Source of the DNA: Papaver somniferum
Lineage: Eukaryota; Streptophyta; Magnoliopsida; Ranunculales; Papaveraceae
DNA length: 64,000 bases
Reading direction: 5' to 3'
NCBI RefSeq assembly: GCF_003573695.1
Contig: NC_039363.1
Span: 151,312,826 to 151,376,825, forward strand
A model generated the notes under the pieces. It saw only the letters and a list, made by a program, of their open reading frames with translations, was not told the origin of the DNA and ran no database searches. The position numbers and the translations under genes are program-made. Numbering within the stretch: position 1 is the first letter of the stretch; each line of letters begins with the position of its first letter. Positions 11,379-22,944 of the stretch are shown one piece after another.

Positions 11379-13391
11379 TTAAGTCCCCTGCTTAGATCGG
11401 AACAGTAGCATTGTTGCGGGGTAAGCATGAGATGGTGACAGAAAAGGATAAAATCGAAACGGAAAGTCATGAAGAGATTGTCAGGAAGATTTGGCTAACC
11501 TTTGTCAGGAGGCCTGAATAACCTGTGATCCTTGCATTGGTGGCTTTGCATAAATTCGGCTTGGCCATGAGGTGTTGGCATCAGCGCTGCAACTTTTTGG
11601 CTACTGATCGGCAGAGGTGGCATTGCAACTTCGTCCGTGGAAAGTTGAATGACGCTGGAAGGGTGGATGGCGCTGCTTTGGCTAGCTGTGGAGCAGAGAA
11701 GATGGCGTTGCAACTTGGCCCACGGAATAGGCGCTGGCTGGTTAGGTCACGGAACATGTGGATATGGCGCTTGGCTTCAGTCCATGGAAAGGTGGAAACT
11801 GGCTTCAGTCCGCGGAATGGTGGTAACTGGCTTCAGTCCACGAAATGGTGGAAACTGGATTTAGTCCGCGGAATGGTGAAAATGGCACTTGGAAGGCTTA
11901 CTGGCTGGATCACGGAATGCTGGAGCGTTGGCGCTAACTTAATCACAGAATGCTGGAGCCATGGAGAGTTGGCTTGACCACAGAGTACTGGAGCCATGGA
12001 GAGTTGGCTTGAACACGGAGTGCCGGAGCCATGGAACGTTTCAGGTTGAGTGACTGGTGTTCCTCGTTGTGGCGCGCTGCTGGTTCGGTCATGAAGCGGA
12101 GGTATTAGCACACTACTTGTTCGGCTATGGATCATGAGTGTGGTGCACCCAATCATCTATTCCCGTTCGTTGAGCAATAAGGAATCCTTATTCTGTTCAA
12201 ACTCTAGAAACTGCGTTCGTATGAAAAGGGGTATCGACCCTCTTCTGTTTTTTGTTGTTCATCCGAATCCGTGCTTTCATCTGCAGTATCTGACTCCTCT
12301 TTGTCATTTGTTATCGGTGGTAGAACGAGCATTAATGGCAACAAAGCAACCTCCAATAGTTATAATCAGCAGCAAGGCGAGCCAGGAGAACTCAAAGTAG
12401 GTTCTCTCGCATGTATACACCCAACAGTACCATCGATCTTCTCCAGAATGTGTAATAAGGTTCTGACCCCAGAAGAATGAGTATCTGACCTCTCCAGTGG
12501 ATTTCAAAATTTACCAAACTCCATTGCACTCTTGGGATGGATGGATGAAATAATGTCAGGGCTAATCTTGGAGATTGTGGTTGCGTTGTTGGTTCATCCT
12601 TGAATTTAGGCTATTTGGTACCTATACTTTCTGATTGCGATGATGATATGTTGTGGATGCTTGTATGGTCGAAATCTTCCGGAGCCATTGGGTGAAATAG
12701 ATGAGTTGAGAGACGTTCCGTTGCCGATGTGCTGCTATCAAGTCTTCAAGGACTTCGTTCCAAATGACATCCTTTGAACCATCTTATGAATCTTGGGCTA
12801 TTGCATGGAATGAGATGCGGTGAGCAGTCCCCAGTTATACTTGTTAGATCCGATGGCGTGGCCGGATATGTGAATGTATCTCTGTGGCGTGCTTTCGGAG
12901 TCTTTGATGCACGTGTACGGCTTTATGTTGAAAAATTCTTGCGTCTCGTAAAACTTCGACAGTGATGATGTTGAAATCGGGAATAACCTGGTTGAGGGCA
13001 GTGAAGGCATCCCATTCTGGTAGTCCCCATGTGTAATTATCCTGAGCCTATTTTCTCGTGGAAGATGTGCTTCTGCTGAATTCACTGGTAAGGTGGTGAC
13101 TGCATTTAAGCTTCTAAACATGAAGGAGGCTTCATTCCCCAGGTGTAGCCTACTTTAATTGCATCGCTTTGAATCCACGCCTATGGGATTTGATACAATC
13201 TTATCATACTCTCCTGGATGTGATGCTGGGATGCTTGGAATATCACATGGACGAAACAATCTGGATAACGAAGAGGTAGAAGTGAGAGAGTTATGTCGTT
13301 AATCGTGGCTCCCTCTGTCTCTCAAGAAAAATGTTTCAGCTGCGTCTCTGGAGTTATCTCATGAATGCTTGATTGTTGTCGGGGATGGACC
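11379..13391 (-). mobile_element. Outer gypsy-like element, internal region, 3' part
   Basis: This is internal sequence between the polypurine tract at 11379 and the nested gypsy insertion at 13392. I could not recognise protease, RT, RNase H or integrase motifs in it on either strand. Two internal minisatellites (11760-11880 and 11940-12030) and several GGGGACT purine motifs on the minus strand are present. The element is either non-autonomous or too decayed to read. It continues at 18956. Confidence 0.6.
11760..12040. repeat. Two short minisatellites inside outer element
   Basis: From about 11760 to 11880 a roughly 32-bp unit repeats about four times around cttcagtccRcggaatggtgg. From about 11940 to 12035 a roughly 36-bp unit repeats three times around ctggagccatggagagttgg. 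The open frames spanning both (about 11525-11977 plus and 11833-12156 minus) are best explained by the repeats. Confidence 0.75.
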
Positions 13392-14512
13392 TGATCGAAT
13401 TTTATATAATGGTAAGAAGGTTGTAGTTCTCTCGGACTTGTGAAGATTGATTTAAGATTTAAGATTATAGAAAGAACTGAGACTATGGATTCCACCATTG
13501 ACCAATTTTTAAGTGATTCAGTTAACAACAATACTTATGCAATTCATACGTTCAATTTGATTCTAAGATATTTCCAATATTAGATTTCCAAAATATTAAT
13601 TGTTAATCGCAAGTATGGAACATCAAGAGCTCTAAGCTAAGCATGCACCATCAAGAGAGAACACAACTAATTAATCAAAATATTATAATCAATTATAGTT
13701 CAGTGCAAATAATCATAAAGAAATTGCAATAATAAATTAATAAGAAAATACCACTTTATTATTGAAACAACGCTTCCTCCATAATCCCAGCATGTGATTC
13801 TAGTTCCTCATTATTATAAAGAAAACTAAATAGAAGAAATAAAAGAAAATTGTGAAACTGGTACCGGCTCACCGGCTCTTCAATAACTTCCCCCAAATGA
13901 GCTCTCTAGCTCTCTATTTATACACACAAATACACATCACTCAAATATATTCTTCCATAACTCCAAAATCTTCTTCTTTTTAATTAAAAATATCTTCAAG
14001 AATTTTTTCCTTCTCTTTATTATATATATGTCTTTACTAAACCCATATCTTCTCTAATTCGCAGAATAAAATCCAAGATAAAATCTTCTAAAAATATCTT
14101 TCTTGTTTAATACAAGATAACTTCCTTTTTCTTCAAAACTTCATGTTTGTAAGGCAAGAAGATATTCTTATCTTAAAGATAATAAATCCTTTACCGTTGA
14201 AACCAAATTTCCCGCCAATTTTTCTTTTCAAATCAAGGAAGAAGATGGAGCCCCCTTAACCAGTAATGGGGTGAGATTAGCAGTTGGCTCCCTGGGATGC
14301 CCCTTATCAGTTAGGTGCCCCTTATCCAAAACTGAGAGTCCGAATAACATGTGTCTTCCGGGTGCCTATACCAAATTTTTGAGCCGAATTTTCCAAAAAC
14401 GTTTATTTTCCAAAAATACCTACAAACACATAAAACACCATAATACGTAGAAAATCGAGTACCAACAATACTGAAAATTGAGGAAAATTCGGTCACAAAA
14501 ATGTGTCTATCA
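13392..14512 (-). repeat. Left LTR of nested gypsy element
   Basis: This 1121-bp LTR starts TGATCGAATTTTAT and ends ATGTGTCTATCA. It aligns throughout with the LTR at 17835-18950, with a few dozen differences by eye, so the insertion is fairly young compared with the other decayed copies here. The left flank is GGACC. Confidence 0.92.
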
Positions 14513-15839
14513 AATACCCCCAAACTTGTTATTTTCTAGTCCTCGAGCAAATCTAATCTAGAAAAATAAAAATGACTACACTTAGCACGTGCAGCAAGCC
14601 GTTAAACCGCTAGGTGGCCCTAGCGACGGAGTGTTGTCTCCGGAAGGTTTACCAGAGGTGTACCCACAAAACCTTTACTCCGGACCCTATCTATCTACGC
14701 AAAACCTTGAAAGGCACTAAAGAATCTACTTGGTTGGCATACTCTCATTGACTACAGGAGGAAGTACCCTGATGCGAAATTCCAATTGTTGTACACGAGT
14801 TTGCACTCAAGCATACTAAAATTCATATAAGTGACATATCTCTACTCAGATAGTTTCTGTACATCATAACCGGAGTCAACCAATCACATGGAAAGATTAA
14901 GAAGATGGATGTAGAGAAAAACATAGATGGTTTTGATGTTGACTAAGGTGAACCTATCCTTATGGATTGAGATATCGGTCTGACTAATATCAACACAGCT
15001 GGCATATACAAGGAACCAGCGGGTGATAATCCTAACTCTAGGTCAACACAACTGGCATATACAAGGGCTCCAGTGGTCGAATTTATTCCGGTTGGTCTGA
15101 TGGTCTGGGTTTTTTTTTTATCTCAATCACTCTATTTCACCCAATCACTTATAAGAAAATAAAAACAGAAGATGAAAATGATTCAACGAGATATGGCGAA
15201 ACTACCATGTTTTTTTTTTATATTCTAACACCTGAGCTCTATGATTTTATGAATAGACTCTTTAGATGTTTCCATCTAATCAGATTGGTTCCTCAACTCC
15301 TATAACCAATTTCATCCACTTAGATTGGTTGGTGTCATCCTTAATAAACATAAATTTCTAGGCTCTGGAGTTTATTTATTGCAACTAAAAAGTTTCTCCC
15401 ATACCCCCAAACTTAAATCTAACATTGTCCTCAATGTTCTAAAGATAAAATTAAAACCATATGAACAAGGAGAAACTGTTACCATCTGAAGCAAAAGAGT
15501 TAAGGAAATATATTACTGTATTGCATGATATTGGGTTACCTCCCAAGAAGTGCTAAGTTTAAAGGCTTCATCCAGACTAAGAAAGGATTAGTCACCTTAT
15601 AGAATCATAAAGTAATAGCCGGAATAACTGGGAATCACCAAAATCAAATAGAGCTATCACAAGTAAAAGTAATCTGCACCATGCCAAGAAAGTTAACAAA
15701 TAAAGGAAACCCTTGTCTAGTTTCCTGTTTAAGACAACTACATCTAGTTGTGGTTCAGGTTCAGTACCTATAACTGGGTCTAGATAACATATTTTCCTGG
15801 GTTGGATTTCCTCAAAAGTTAGATCTGAATGTTCAGGTT

Positions 15840-16406
15840 CTAGAGTCTGGAAAAACTCAAATAAAACTTAGAAGCACATAATAATAACCTAAATAATTGC
15901 GGATCCTTAAATTCAATCAAATTTGACTTACACAACTGACCACAAAGAGAGTGGTGGTCTTCCTTAAACAAATATGTCGACCCTAATCTCCTAAAGTAAT
16001 TAGGTTTAGTCTCGAAACTTAATATCTGACACATTTGAATTTCATAAGTTCCCACAATTGGAGAAAAAAATTTTGGTGGGAAAACAAAGTCAATCGACAT
16101 ATCGTGACTTGGGTTAACCACATCAACTAGAGGATGGGTTTCTAACAACTGAACTTCTTTCTGGACATCATTAGGTTCAGGAAAACGTGTATGTATATAA
16201 TCTTGTAAAATGGTTGAGGCATATATGTTAAGTTCCAAGTGAGGGACCTTTGTAAGAGTTAAAGCACATGGAGAATAAAAATCACCCCCAAACTTAGAGT
16301 TTTCAGTGTCTCTATAAAGACTAGTCACAACTTCCCTAGTTTCAAGGTCATCAGATTCCTGAAAATGGTCAATTGATTCTTCTAAGTCAGGTACATCCTC
16401 ACTCAT
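15840..16406 (-). CDS. Retrotransposon-encoded protein, unknown function
   Basis: This is a 188-residue open frame in the nested gypsy element, starting MSEDVPDLEESIDHF and running downstream of the gag-like frames. It contains LETHPLVDVVNPSHD, a VFPPKFFSP segment and a Leu-rich C terminus. I do not recognise a named domain. There is no zinc knuckle, protease Asp motif or RT motif. It could be the C-terminal part of a longer gag-like protein, separated from 16491-17293 by stops or frameshifts, or an extra frame of a non-autonomous family. Confidence 0.5.
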   Translation of the reverse strand: MSEDVPDLEESIDHFQESDDLETREVVTSLYRDTENSKFGGDFYSPCALTLTKVPHLELNIYASTILQDYIHTRFPEPNDVQKEVQLLETHPLVDVVNPSHDMSIDFVFPPKFFSPIVGTYEIQMCQILSFETKPNYFRRLGSTYLFKEDHHSLCGQLCKSNLIEFKDPQLFRLLLCASKFYLSFSRL

Positions 16407-16490
16407 CTCTACGATTTCATTTTGTTTTTCTAAGACTAATGTTTCTAAATCGCTAGACTCGAAAACAATATTCTCAGGATAAACCCGCTC

Positions 16491-17293
16491 CTATAAACTA
16501 TCATCGCCTTCGTAATCAAAAGGAAATACTACATCATCTAAGGAAATCTTATCTTTAGTCAAATCCTCGTCCTTTTGAATAGGTGAATAATTATTAAAAT
16601 TATTTGGATTTGAACTAGAAATAATATTATCATTATAAAGCTCAGTTGGAGTAACAAATTCTTGATCACTATGCCTAAATATTTCAGATTCTTCATCAGC
16701 ACTATCCTCATCATAATCATAATAACATGAAAATGGTTGAACCTCATCTAAAGTATTGCTTCCAATTCTATCCTTGTCATCTTGATTATGTAAATAAAAA
16801 TTTTCCTCACTTTCAAGGTTGATTTTTGAAGCAATATATTGGCAATTCAGTGTAATTCGAGCAATTCTTTCTTCCGTCTCTAACTCAAGCCTACGTGTTG
16901 ACTCAGCAAACTCACGTGTTGACTCAATTAACTTACATGTTGACTCAGCTAACTTCCTGAGGTTATCTTCTAAAGAATGTTCACTTATTGTTACAGTTCT
17001 TTCGTCTATAACTAAGTCATCTGTGTCCGCTGACTTATATGTCGACTCATGTAACTTACGCATTGACTCAAGTATCTTACTGCCTCATCTAGAGAATAGG
17101 AATTATAGGAATTTTGCTCGTATGACCGGTATTCATGTGAATAGTAATTGGGATCACCATGGTATAAGCCATAATCTTCAAAAGGTTGGCATTCCCAACC
17201 ACTATTCACACTATGGTCAAAGTAATGTCCATTTTGAAAATCAGTCGGATATTCGTTGTATTGGCTATTGTAATACCAGTTCGACATTCTCAA
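16491..17293 (-). pseudogene. Gag-like frame of nested gypsy element, frameshifted
   Basis: Two overlapping minus-strand frames appear to be one broken protein of about 265 residues. The first (17293-17012) starts MRMSNWYYNSQYNEYP and is rich in Tyr, Asn and Ser. The second (to 16491) has a heptad-like helical stretch, LAESTCKLIESTREFAESTR, and then an acidic C terminus. The frame must change near 17063, at the LDEAVRYL / ILESMRKLHES junction, where one extra or missing base would restore continuity. The position just inside the primer site and LTR suggests gag; no zinc knuckle is visible. Function is inferred from location only. Confidence 0.55.
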
Positions 17294-17811
17294 AACAAAA
17301 TAAATCCACTGACAGGGGATTCATGGGTGGATAGAGACTTGCCTCCCGTACTAGACGGGCGATGAACCGTCGAAGTCGACTCAGGCCACCGACTCCAATG
17401 TCAGTGTACGAACCCGAGGGGCCGAGACGCTATCGTAACTGTCGTCCTTCCCTGCAATAGTTTTATTTAAATGAACCCTTCCTTAGGGTTTTTATAAATA
17501 ATAATGTCCAATGTCCAAAAATAAAGTCCAAAAAAATGTCCAAAAATAAATAGAAGAAAAAAAATACAGCAATAAAATCCTAATTACAGTTTCTAAAAAT
17601 AAAATAAAATAAAATATCTATATACAAAAATCTTCTTCTTCACTCCTTTTGGATTCCTCTTTTTTTTCCTTCTTTGGTTTCGCTTTTGTTTTCAGCACTT
17701 TTTCCCTTTTTATTTAGCTCAGCTCCAAATCTGAAAACAAAGAAGAAATACCAAAAGGCGTAAAAAAGAATAAAAATAAAAATAAAACCTAAAAACAAAT
17801 CTATACACAAG

Positions 17812-17829
17812 TCCGCGTCGGCGGCGCCA
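17812..17829 (-). other. Primer binding site, nested gypsy element
   Basis: The minus strand reads TGGCGCCGCCGACGCGGA, five bases inside the right LTR. It resembles the TGGCGCCGTTGCCGGGGA primer site commonly attributed to tRNA-Asp in Athila and related gypsy elements, with a few mismatches. It fixes the orientation of the element. Confidence 0.75.
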
Positions 17830-17834
17830 AAAAT

Positions 17835-18950
17835 TGATCGAATTTTATGTAGTGGTAAGAAGGTTGTCATTCTCTCGGACTTGTGAAGATTGATTTAAGA
17901 TTTAAGATTATGGAAAGAACTGAGACTATGGATTCCACCATTGACCAATTTTTAAGTGATTCAGTTAACAACAATATTTATGCAATTCATACGTTCAGTT
18001 TGATTCTAAGATATTTCCAATATTAGATTTCCAAAATATTAATTGTTAATCGCAAGTATGGAACATCAAGAGCTCTAAGCTAAGCATGCACCATCAAGAG
18101 AGAACACAACTAATTAATCAAAATATTATAATCAATTATAGTTTAGTGCAAATAATCATAAAGAAATTGCAACAATAAATTAATAAGAAAATACCACTTT
18201 ATTATTGGAACAACGGTTCCTCCATAATCCCAGCATGTGATTCTAGTTCCTCATTATTATAAAGAAAACTAAATAGAAGAAATAAAAGAAAATTGTGAAA
18301 CTGGCTACCGGCTCTCCAATAACCCACCCCCTCCCAAATGTGCTCTCTAGCTCTCTATTTATACACACAAATACACATCACTCAAATATATTCTTTCATA
18401 ACTCCAAAATCTTCTTCTTTTTAATTAAAAATATCTTCAAGAATTTTTTTCATTCTCTTTATTCTATATATGTCTTTACTAAACCCATATCTTCTTTAAT
18501 TCGCAGAATAACATCCAAGATAAAATCTTCTAAAAATATCTTTCCTGTTTAATACAAGATAACTTCCTTTTTCTTCAAAACTTCATGTTTGTAAGGCAAG
18601 AAGATATTCTTATCTTAAAAATAATAAATCCTTTACCGTTGAAACCAAATTTCCCGCCAATTTTTCTTTTCAAATCAAGGAAGAAGATGGATCCCCCTTA
18701 ACCAGTAATGGGGTGCGATTAGCAATTGGCTCCCTGGGGTGCCCCTTATCAGTTAGGTGACCCTTATCCAAAACTGAGAGTCCGAATAACATGTGTCCTC
18801 CGGGTGCCTATACCAACGTTTTGAGCCGAATTTTCCAAAAATGTTTATTTTCCAAAAATACCTACAAACACATAAAACACCATAATAAATAGAAAATCGA
18901 GTACCAACAATACTGATGAGGACAATTCGGTTACAAAAATGTGTCTATCA
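17835..18950 (-). repeat. Right (5') LTR of nested gypsy element
   Basis: This 1116-bp partner of 13392-14512 has the same termini (TGATCGAATTTTAT, ATGTGTCTATCA) and is followed by the GGACC duplication at 18951-18955. Confidence 0.92.
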
Positions 18951-19559
18951 GGACCGTGATGAGCAGTCCCAAGTTGCACTTCTCTTTGGTTACTGAAGTT
19001 GTTTTATCTAAGTAGGATTGGGATCCGTCGCTGCCTCGTAATTGCTGCTGGCGCCTTCTAGATAGAGAGGTGATGATATTCTTACGCTACACCTTTGAAG
19101 GGTGGATGACCTTGTCGTGGCTATGACTTTTTGGTGGACCTTGTCTTCTGAGCTTTGACAGTGAAGGGATCACGTGTAGAGCCTCAGTCACCAAGTGTGG
19201 TTTACATGCTTCTAACTTGTATGGTCAGTGAGTTGACCACGATAAAGACATCATCTTGCATCCGTAGTGGTGACTCTATTACTTCTTCCACGTGAAACTT
19301 TGTAGTGGTCGTTGCTATGATAAATCTCTGGCTGGTATCGACAAACGAGCAACAACAGTTCTTGGCAGCAGATGTGATCAGAAGAGACTACATCGTCGTA
19401 GGAACCAAAATAGGTTGGCTGGAATTGCATGGGCGTCCATGGAAGCAAAGGGATCGGCTGGATGCGTAAGCGAGTAAACTTTCCACGACCACGAGGTTTG
19501 GCGAGATGGATCAAAAAGGGTCATAACCGCGATCCTTGGCTGGCTGTGATTACGATCCT

Positions 19560-19850
19560 TGACAGGGATGAGGCGTTGAAACAGCTTCGGCTCTTGGAGA
19601 GGACGTTGAAGCTTATGGAGAAAAACGCTGAAGCTTCGGCTTCAGATCCTGGAGCATCTTATGGAGAGAATGCTAAAGCGGAGCGGCTGCTGGACCGAAC
19701 GTTGGAGCGGAGCGACTTATGGAGATAACGTTGAAGCGGAGCGACTGCTGGAGAATGTTGAAGCAGAGCGACTTCTGGAGAGAACGTTGAAGCGGCTCCT
19801 GGAGAGAAACGTCGAAGCGGCTCCTGGAGAAAACTCCAGTGAGGGCGCTA
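19560..19850. repeat. Degenerate 27-30 bp repeats
   Basis: The plus strand repeats gttgaagcggagcgac and tgctggagagaac-like blocks about eight times with drift, so both strands carry short open frames rich in Arg, Leu and Glu. No independent gene is supported. Confidence 0.7.
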
Positions 19851-20548
19851 TTAACCCTTGACTTCGAAAAAATGACTTGATACAATATGGCACATGGGAA
19901 GACGTCACAAATAGTGTTGGTCGGAAAGTCGTGTTTTTCTCCTCATGGGAAAGAATACGCTTCTTCTGTTTGATTTTCCCTTGCAACTCTCAGAGCCTTG
20001 ACGGTTACAATGTTGAAGTCGGAGGCCGCGTCAATCAGCGTGCTGTCAAACTCGACATCCTTCAAGTGAACGGTAGTTAGGAGTCCCCAGTTCCATCTAT
20101 CAATCGTGCTTTCCAGGAAAGGTTAGGGTTTGGGAACGGCTTCCCTGGCTGGAAACATCTGCTTTCCTGATGCAGTGCGGTTGAGGGCTGCAAATATGTC
20201 TTGACGCTGCGCCTTGGAGAAATACAGAATCTCACATAAATGTTTCATAATAGACTGCACGATTTTGTGGGCGAAGTCCCCAGAAATCATGCAACTCCTG
20301 AAGGGAAGAGGGTCTCTGTGAACTCAGGAGGGTTGCTGATTTTCTTTGCCTCGATTTTGGAGAAGTCGTTCTTGATCTTAGTGTGTGATGAATTTGGATT
20401 GCTGATTCCTTTCTACTGGGCGTTCAAGAGCAACGCGAGCCTCTTCATCTATAAACACGCATCCTACGGAAGTGTTTGCGCCGGATGTTAAAATTATTCC
20501 TTGTCAGCTCCATCTTGGGTTGACGTGACTCTTGTGGTAGCCGCTCCG

Positions 20549-20932
20549 TTATTGTATTGAGGAAAATAGGTATCTCTTTCTGAGTTGTAGCCATGTATGT
20601 CTGAGCCTTATGAGAACCTTTTGTCTTTCCATCAAATCAACAATGGTAAGACGAGATCGGCTTCTTCTGGATCCTCCAGTCTCTCGTCCTGATGGTGGAG
20701 TAGCAGCGGCTCTGGTGACGGTTGAAGCTGTCACACTTGAAGAAACGTTGGGAGTGGCGGAAGCGGCTCTGGCTCTGGTGATTGGCGGTGTAACACCTGA
20801 AGGAACATTTTCCGCGCCGCTGGTGTTTGCAGGTGGCATATTAATGCCACTGGAAGGAACGTTAGTATCGGGGATGATTTCAGTGCTAGTGTTCTCAGGT
20901 TTTGTTGCTGATCCAGACCTGAGTTCTATCAT
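20549..20932 (-). pseudogene. Gag N-terminal fragment of outer gypsy element
   Basis: The frame begins MIELRSGSATKPENTS at 20932, just downstream (on the minus strand) of the primer site and LTR. It is rich in Thr, Ser, Ala and Pro, then basic (SRRSRSRLTIVDLMERQ). The later Met at 20932 is preferred over the one at 20977 because the sequence before it looks non-coding. Beyond DLMERQ near 20610 the frame appears to shift, since the alternative frame continues as a plausible helical segment. The position and composition suit the N-terminal part of a Tat-like gag, but no conserved gag motif proves it. Confidence 0.5.
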
Positions 20933-20991
20933 CTTAAGATCGAAGTTGAAAAATAAAATTGGAAATTGATATTGCAACCGAGAGATTAATC

Positions 20992-21008
20992 TCCCACTGT
21001 GGTCGCCA
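20992..21008 (-). other. Putative primer binding site, outer gypsy element
   Basis: The minus strand reads TGGCGACCACAGTGGGA, two bases from the LTR start at 21011. The TGGCGAC opening resembles the tRNA-Arg type used by some Tat/Ogre elements, but the tRNA identity is a guess. It is supported mainly by position. Confidence 0.55.
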
Positions 21009-21010
21009 AT

Positions 21011-22944
21011 TGTTTGTGGGTGAAAACCGTTTCTGCTGATTTTGGTAATTTTGGGTGTGTAGATGAGAAACGAATCTAAACCCTAAACAATGCACTGCAC
21101 GTGAGTACTTGTAACCGTCGGATATTATGCTTCCATGATGAAGGAAGTGAATTCGTGTAACCGTCAGATATTATGCTTCCATGATGAAGGAAGTGAATTC
21201 GTTTACACCGTTACTTTTCACCATCACTAATTATCCCGCTTCATGACACTTTCTTGTAATGGGCGCATTGCATGCCGCACGCTGTAAACTGCCAGACCAA
21301 TACCCTGATGAGCATCCCCCAGTTTGTGACATATTTGATGTCTCGAGTGTTTTCGTGGAAAACATGTAGCACTTTGCTACGTATGGCAAGTCAAAGTCAA
21401 GTTACTTACCGCAGGAAAATAGCATGTAATGCTATTAGGCTCGTTTTGGCTGGTTTCCTAAAACTTAACACAGGTTTGTCAGTTCGGTGGAGAACTTCGA
21501 TGGCTGAGATCGCATCTTATGAAGGAGGGCAGCTGTTGATTATGGATACTTTGTGTTGGCGCCTGATAATAGCGCAGTAGCGTTTTGGTGTACGCCAGTG
21601 GCATGGCTGGCATGGATCGTGCATGCCAGTGGCACGGTGGTGCAAGTGGCGCCTGGTATAGCCATGGCCACTTGATTTAGGCAGCTGGTCGCCTGAAACT
21701 TGCCATAAGTCTGTCAGTTCGGTGGCGAACTTGGATGGCTGAGATTGCATCTCATGAGGGAGGATAGCCGTTTTTTATGGCTACCTTGTGTTGGCTCCTG
21801 ATAATGGCGCAGTGGCGTTTTGGTGTACGCAAGTGGCAATGTGGCATGGCTGGCATGGCTCGTGCATGCCAGTGGCACGGTGGTGCAAGTGGCGCCTGGC
21901 GTAGCCATGGCCATTAGTCGCCTGAAACTTGCCACAAGTCTGTCAGTTCGGTGGAGAACTTGGATGGCAGAGATTGCATATCATGAGGAAGGGTTGCCAT
22001 TGATTATGGCCGCATCTTGTTTGCATAGCGAAGTGGCACCATTGGCATAGTGGCGCCTGACGGAGCCATGGTATAACGACATGCCAGTGACGTAGCCGTG
22101 GCAACTGTTTTGGCATATTGGTGTTAGACCCGAATATGGCTCCGGCAACATTGGCCCTGTTGCTAAGTTAATCTTGAGGGATTAGGAGAGTCACTGGACT
22201 CAGTTGACATGGCAACTTTTAGCGAAATTAGGTTTGGCGCATCGCAACTCTATTTAGCACGTGTGACATGACTGCGGCATAGCGCCGTGGCCAAAGTTAG
22301 ATCTTGGCAGCGTGGCCAAGGCTAGGATTTGGCGGCTTGGCCAAGGTTAGGGATTGGCGCCGTGGCCAAGGCTAGGATTTGGCGGCGTGGCCAAAGTTAG
22401 GGCTTGGCGGCGTGGCCAAGGCTAGGATTTGGCATCGTGGCCAAAGTTAGGGCTTGGCGGCGTGTCCAAGGCTAGGATTTGGCGCCGTGGCCAAAGTTAG
22501 GGCTTGGCGGCGTGGCCAAGGCTAGGATTTGGCGCCGTGGCCAAAGTTAGGGCTTGGCGGCGTGGCCAAGGCTAGGATTTGGCGCCGTAGACAAAGTTAG
22601 GGCTTGGCGGTGTGGCCAAGGCTAGGATTTGGCGTCGTGGCCAAAGTTAGGGCTTGGCGGCGTGGCCAAGGCTAGGATTTGGCGCCGTGGCCAAAGTTAG
22701 GGCTTGGCGTCGTGGTCAAGGCTAAATTGGCTCATGGCATGTTGTGGACTATGACCAAAATTATGGTTTCGCTAATGATACTGAAGCAAAAGTCTTGTTT
22801 TGATCATGAAATCCTAATTGGAGTCCGTTATGGCATTGGCCACGAACAAAAAGTGGATTAGCACGTAGTGGCGTCATTTGTGGCACGTTGGCATGTTACT
22901 GCGGTAGAGTGGCATGTTGTCATGTTACTGCGGTAGAGTGGCAT
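21011..22944 (-). mobile_element. Right (5') LTR of outer gypsy element, truncated
   Basis: It starts TGTTTGTGGG and follows the left LTR through the duplicated attatgcttccatgatgaagg block, the roughly 240-bp repeats and the 25/50-bp array. It stops matching at about 22944 (gtagagtggcat), losing about 1 kb of the LTR end. It lacks the 340-bp segment present at 8209-8549 in the left copy. The truncation joins directly to a copia-family LTR chimera. Confidence 0.8.
22282..22730. repeat. 25/50-bp minisatellite, right LTR copy
   Basis: This is the same alternating gtggccaaagttagggcttg and gtggccaaggctaggatttg modules as at 9734-10147, with about nine dimers. The separators are mostly gcgcc here, where the left array mostly has gcgtc, so each array seems to have been homogenised separately. 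Confidence 0.92.

Larger units (their letters stand above)
13392..18950 (-). mobile_element. Nested gag-only gypsy retrotransposon, complete ends
   Basis: Two LTRs (13392-14512 and 17835-18950) bound 3.3 kb of internal sequence. The insertion is flanked by a perfect 5-bp duplication, GGACC at 13387-13391 and 18951-18955. The minus-strand order is 5' LTR (right), primer site at 17812-17829, a gag-like region, and a purine tract (GTTTGGGGGTATT) next to the left LTR. A second purine block near 15405, in a context reading CATTGAGGACAATGTT on the minus strand, is typical of Athila/Tekay-like gypsy elements. No pol motif is present, so it would have needed another element's enzymes to move. Confidence 0.88.
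18956..21010 (-). mobile_element. Outer gypsy-like element, internal region, 5' part
   Basis: This lies between the nested insertion and the right LTR. It holds a primer-site-like sequence at its right end, a gag-like start at 20932 and a degenerate repeat block at 19560-19840. Several purine motifs of the form GGGGACT occur on the minus strand (near 18963, 20084 and 20272). No pol domain is recognisable. Confidence 0.6.

Noticed and set aside
11525..11977. 150-residue plus-strand frame rich in Trp and Gly
   Set aside because: It spans a minisatellite inside a retroelement and has no recognisable domain; the opposite strand is equally open.
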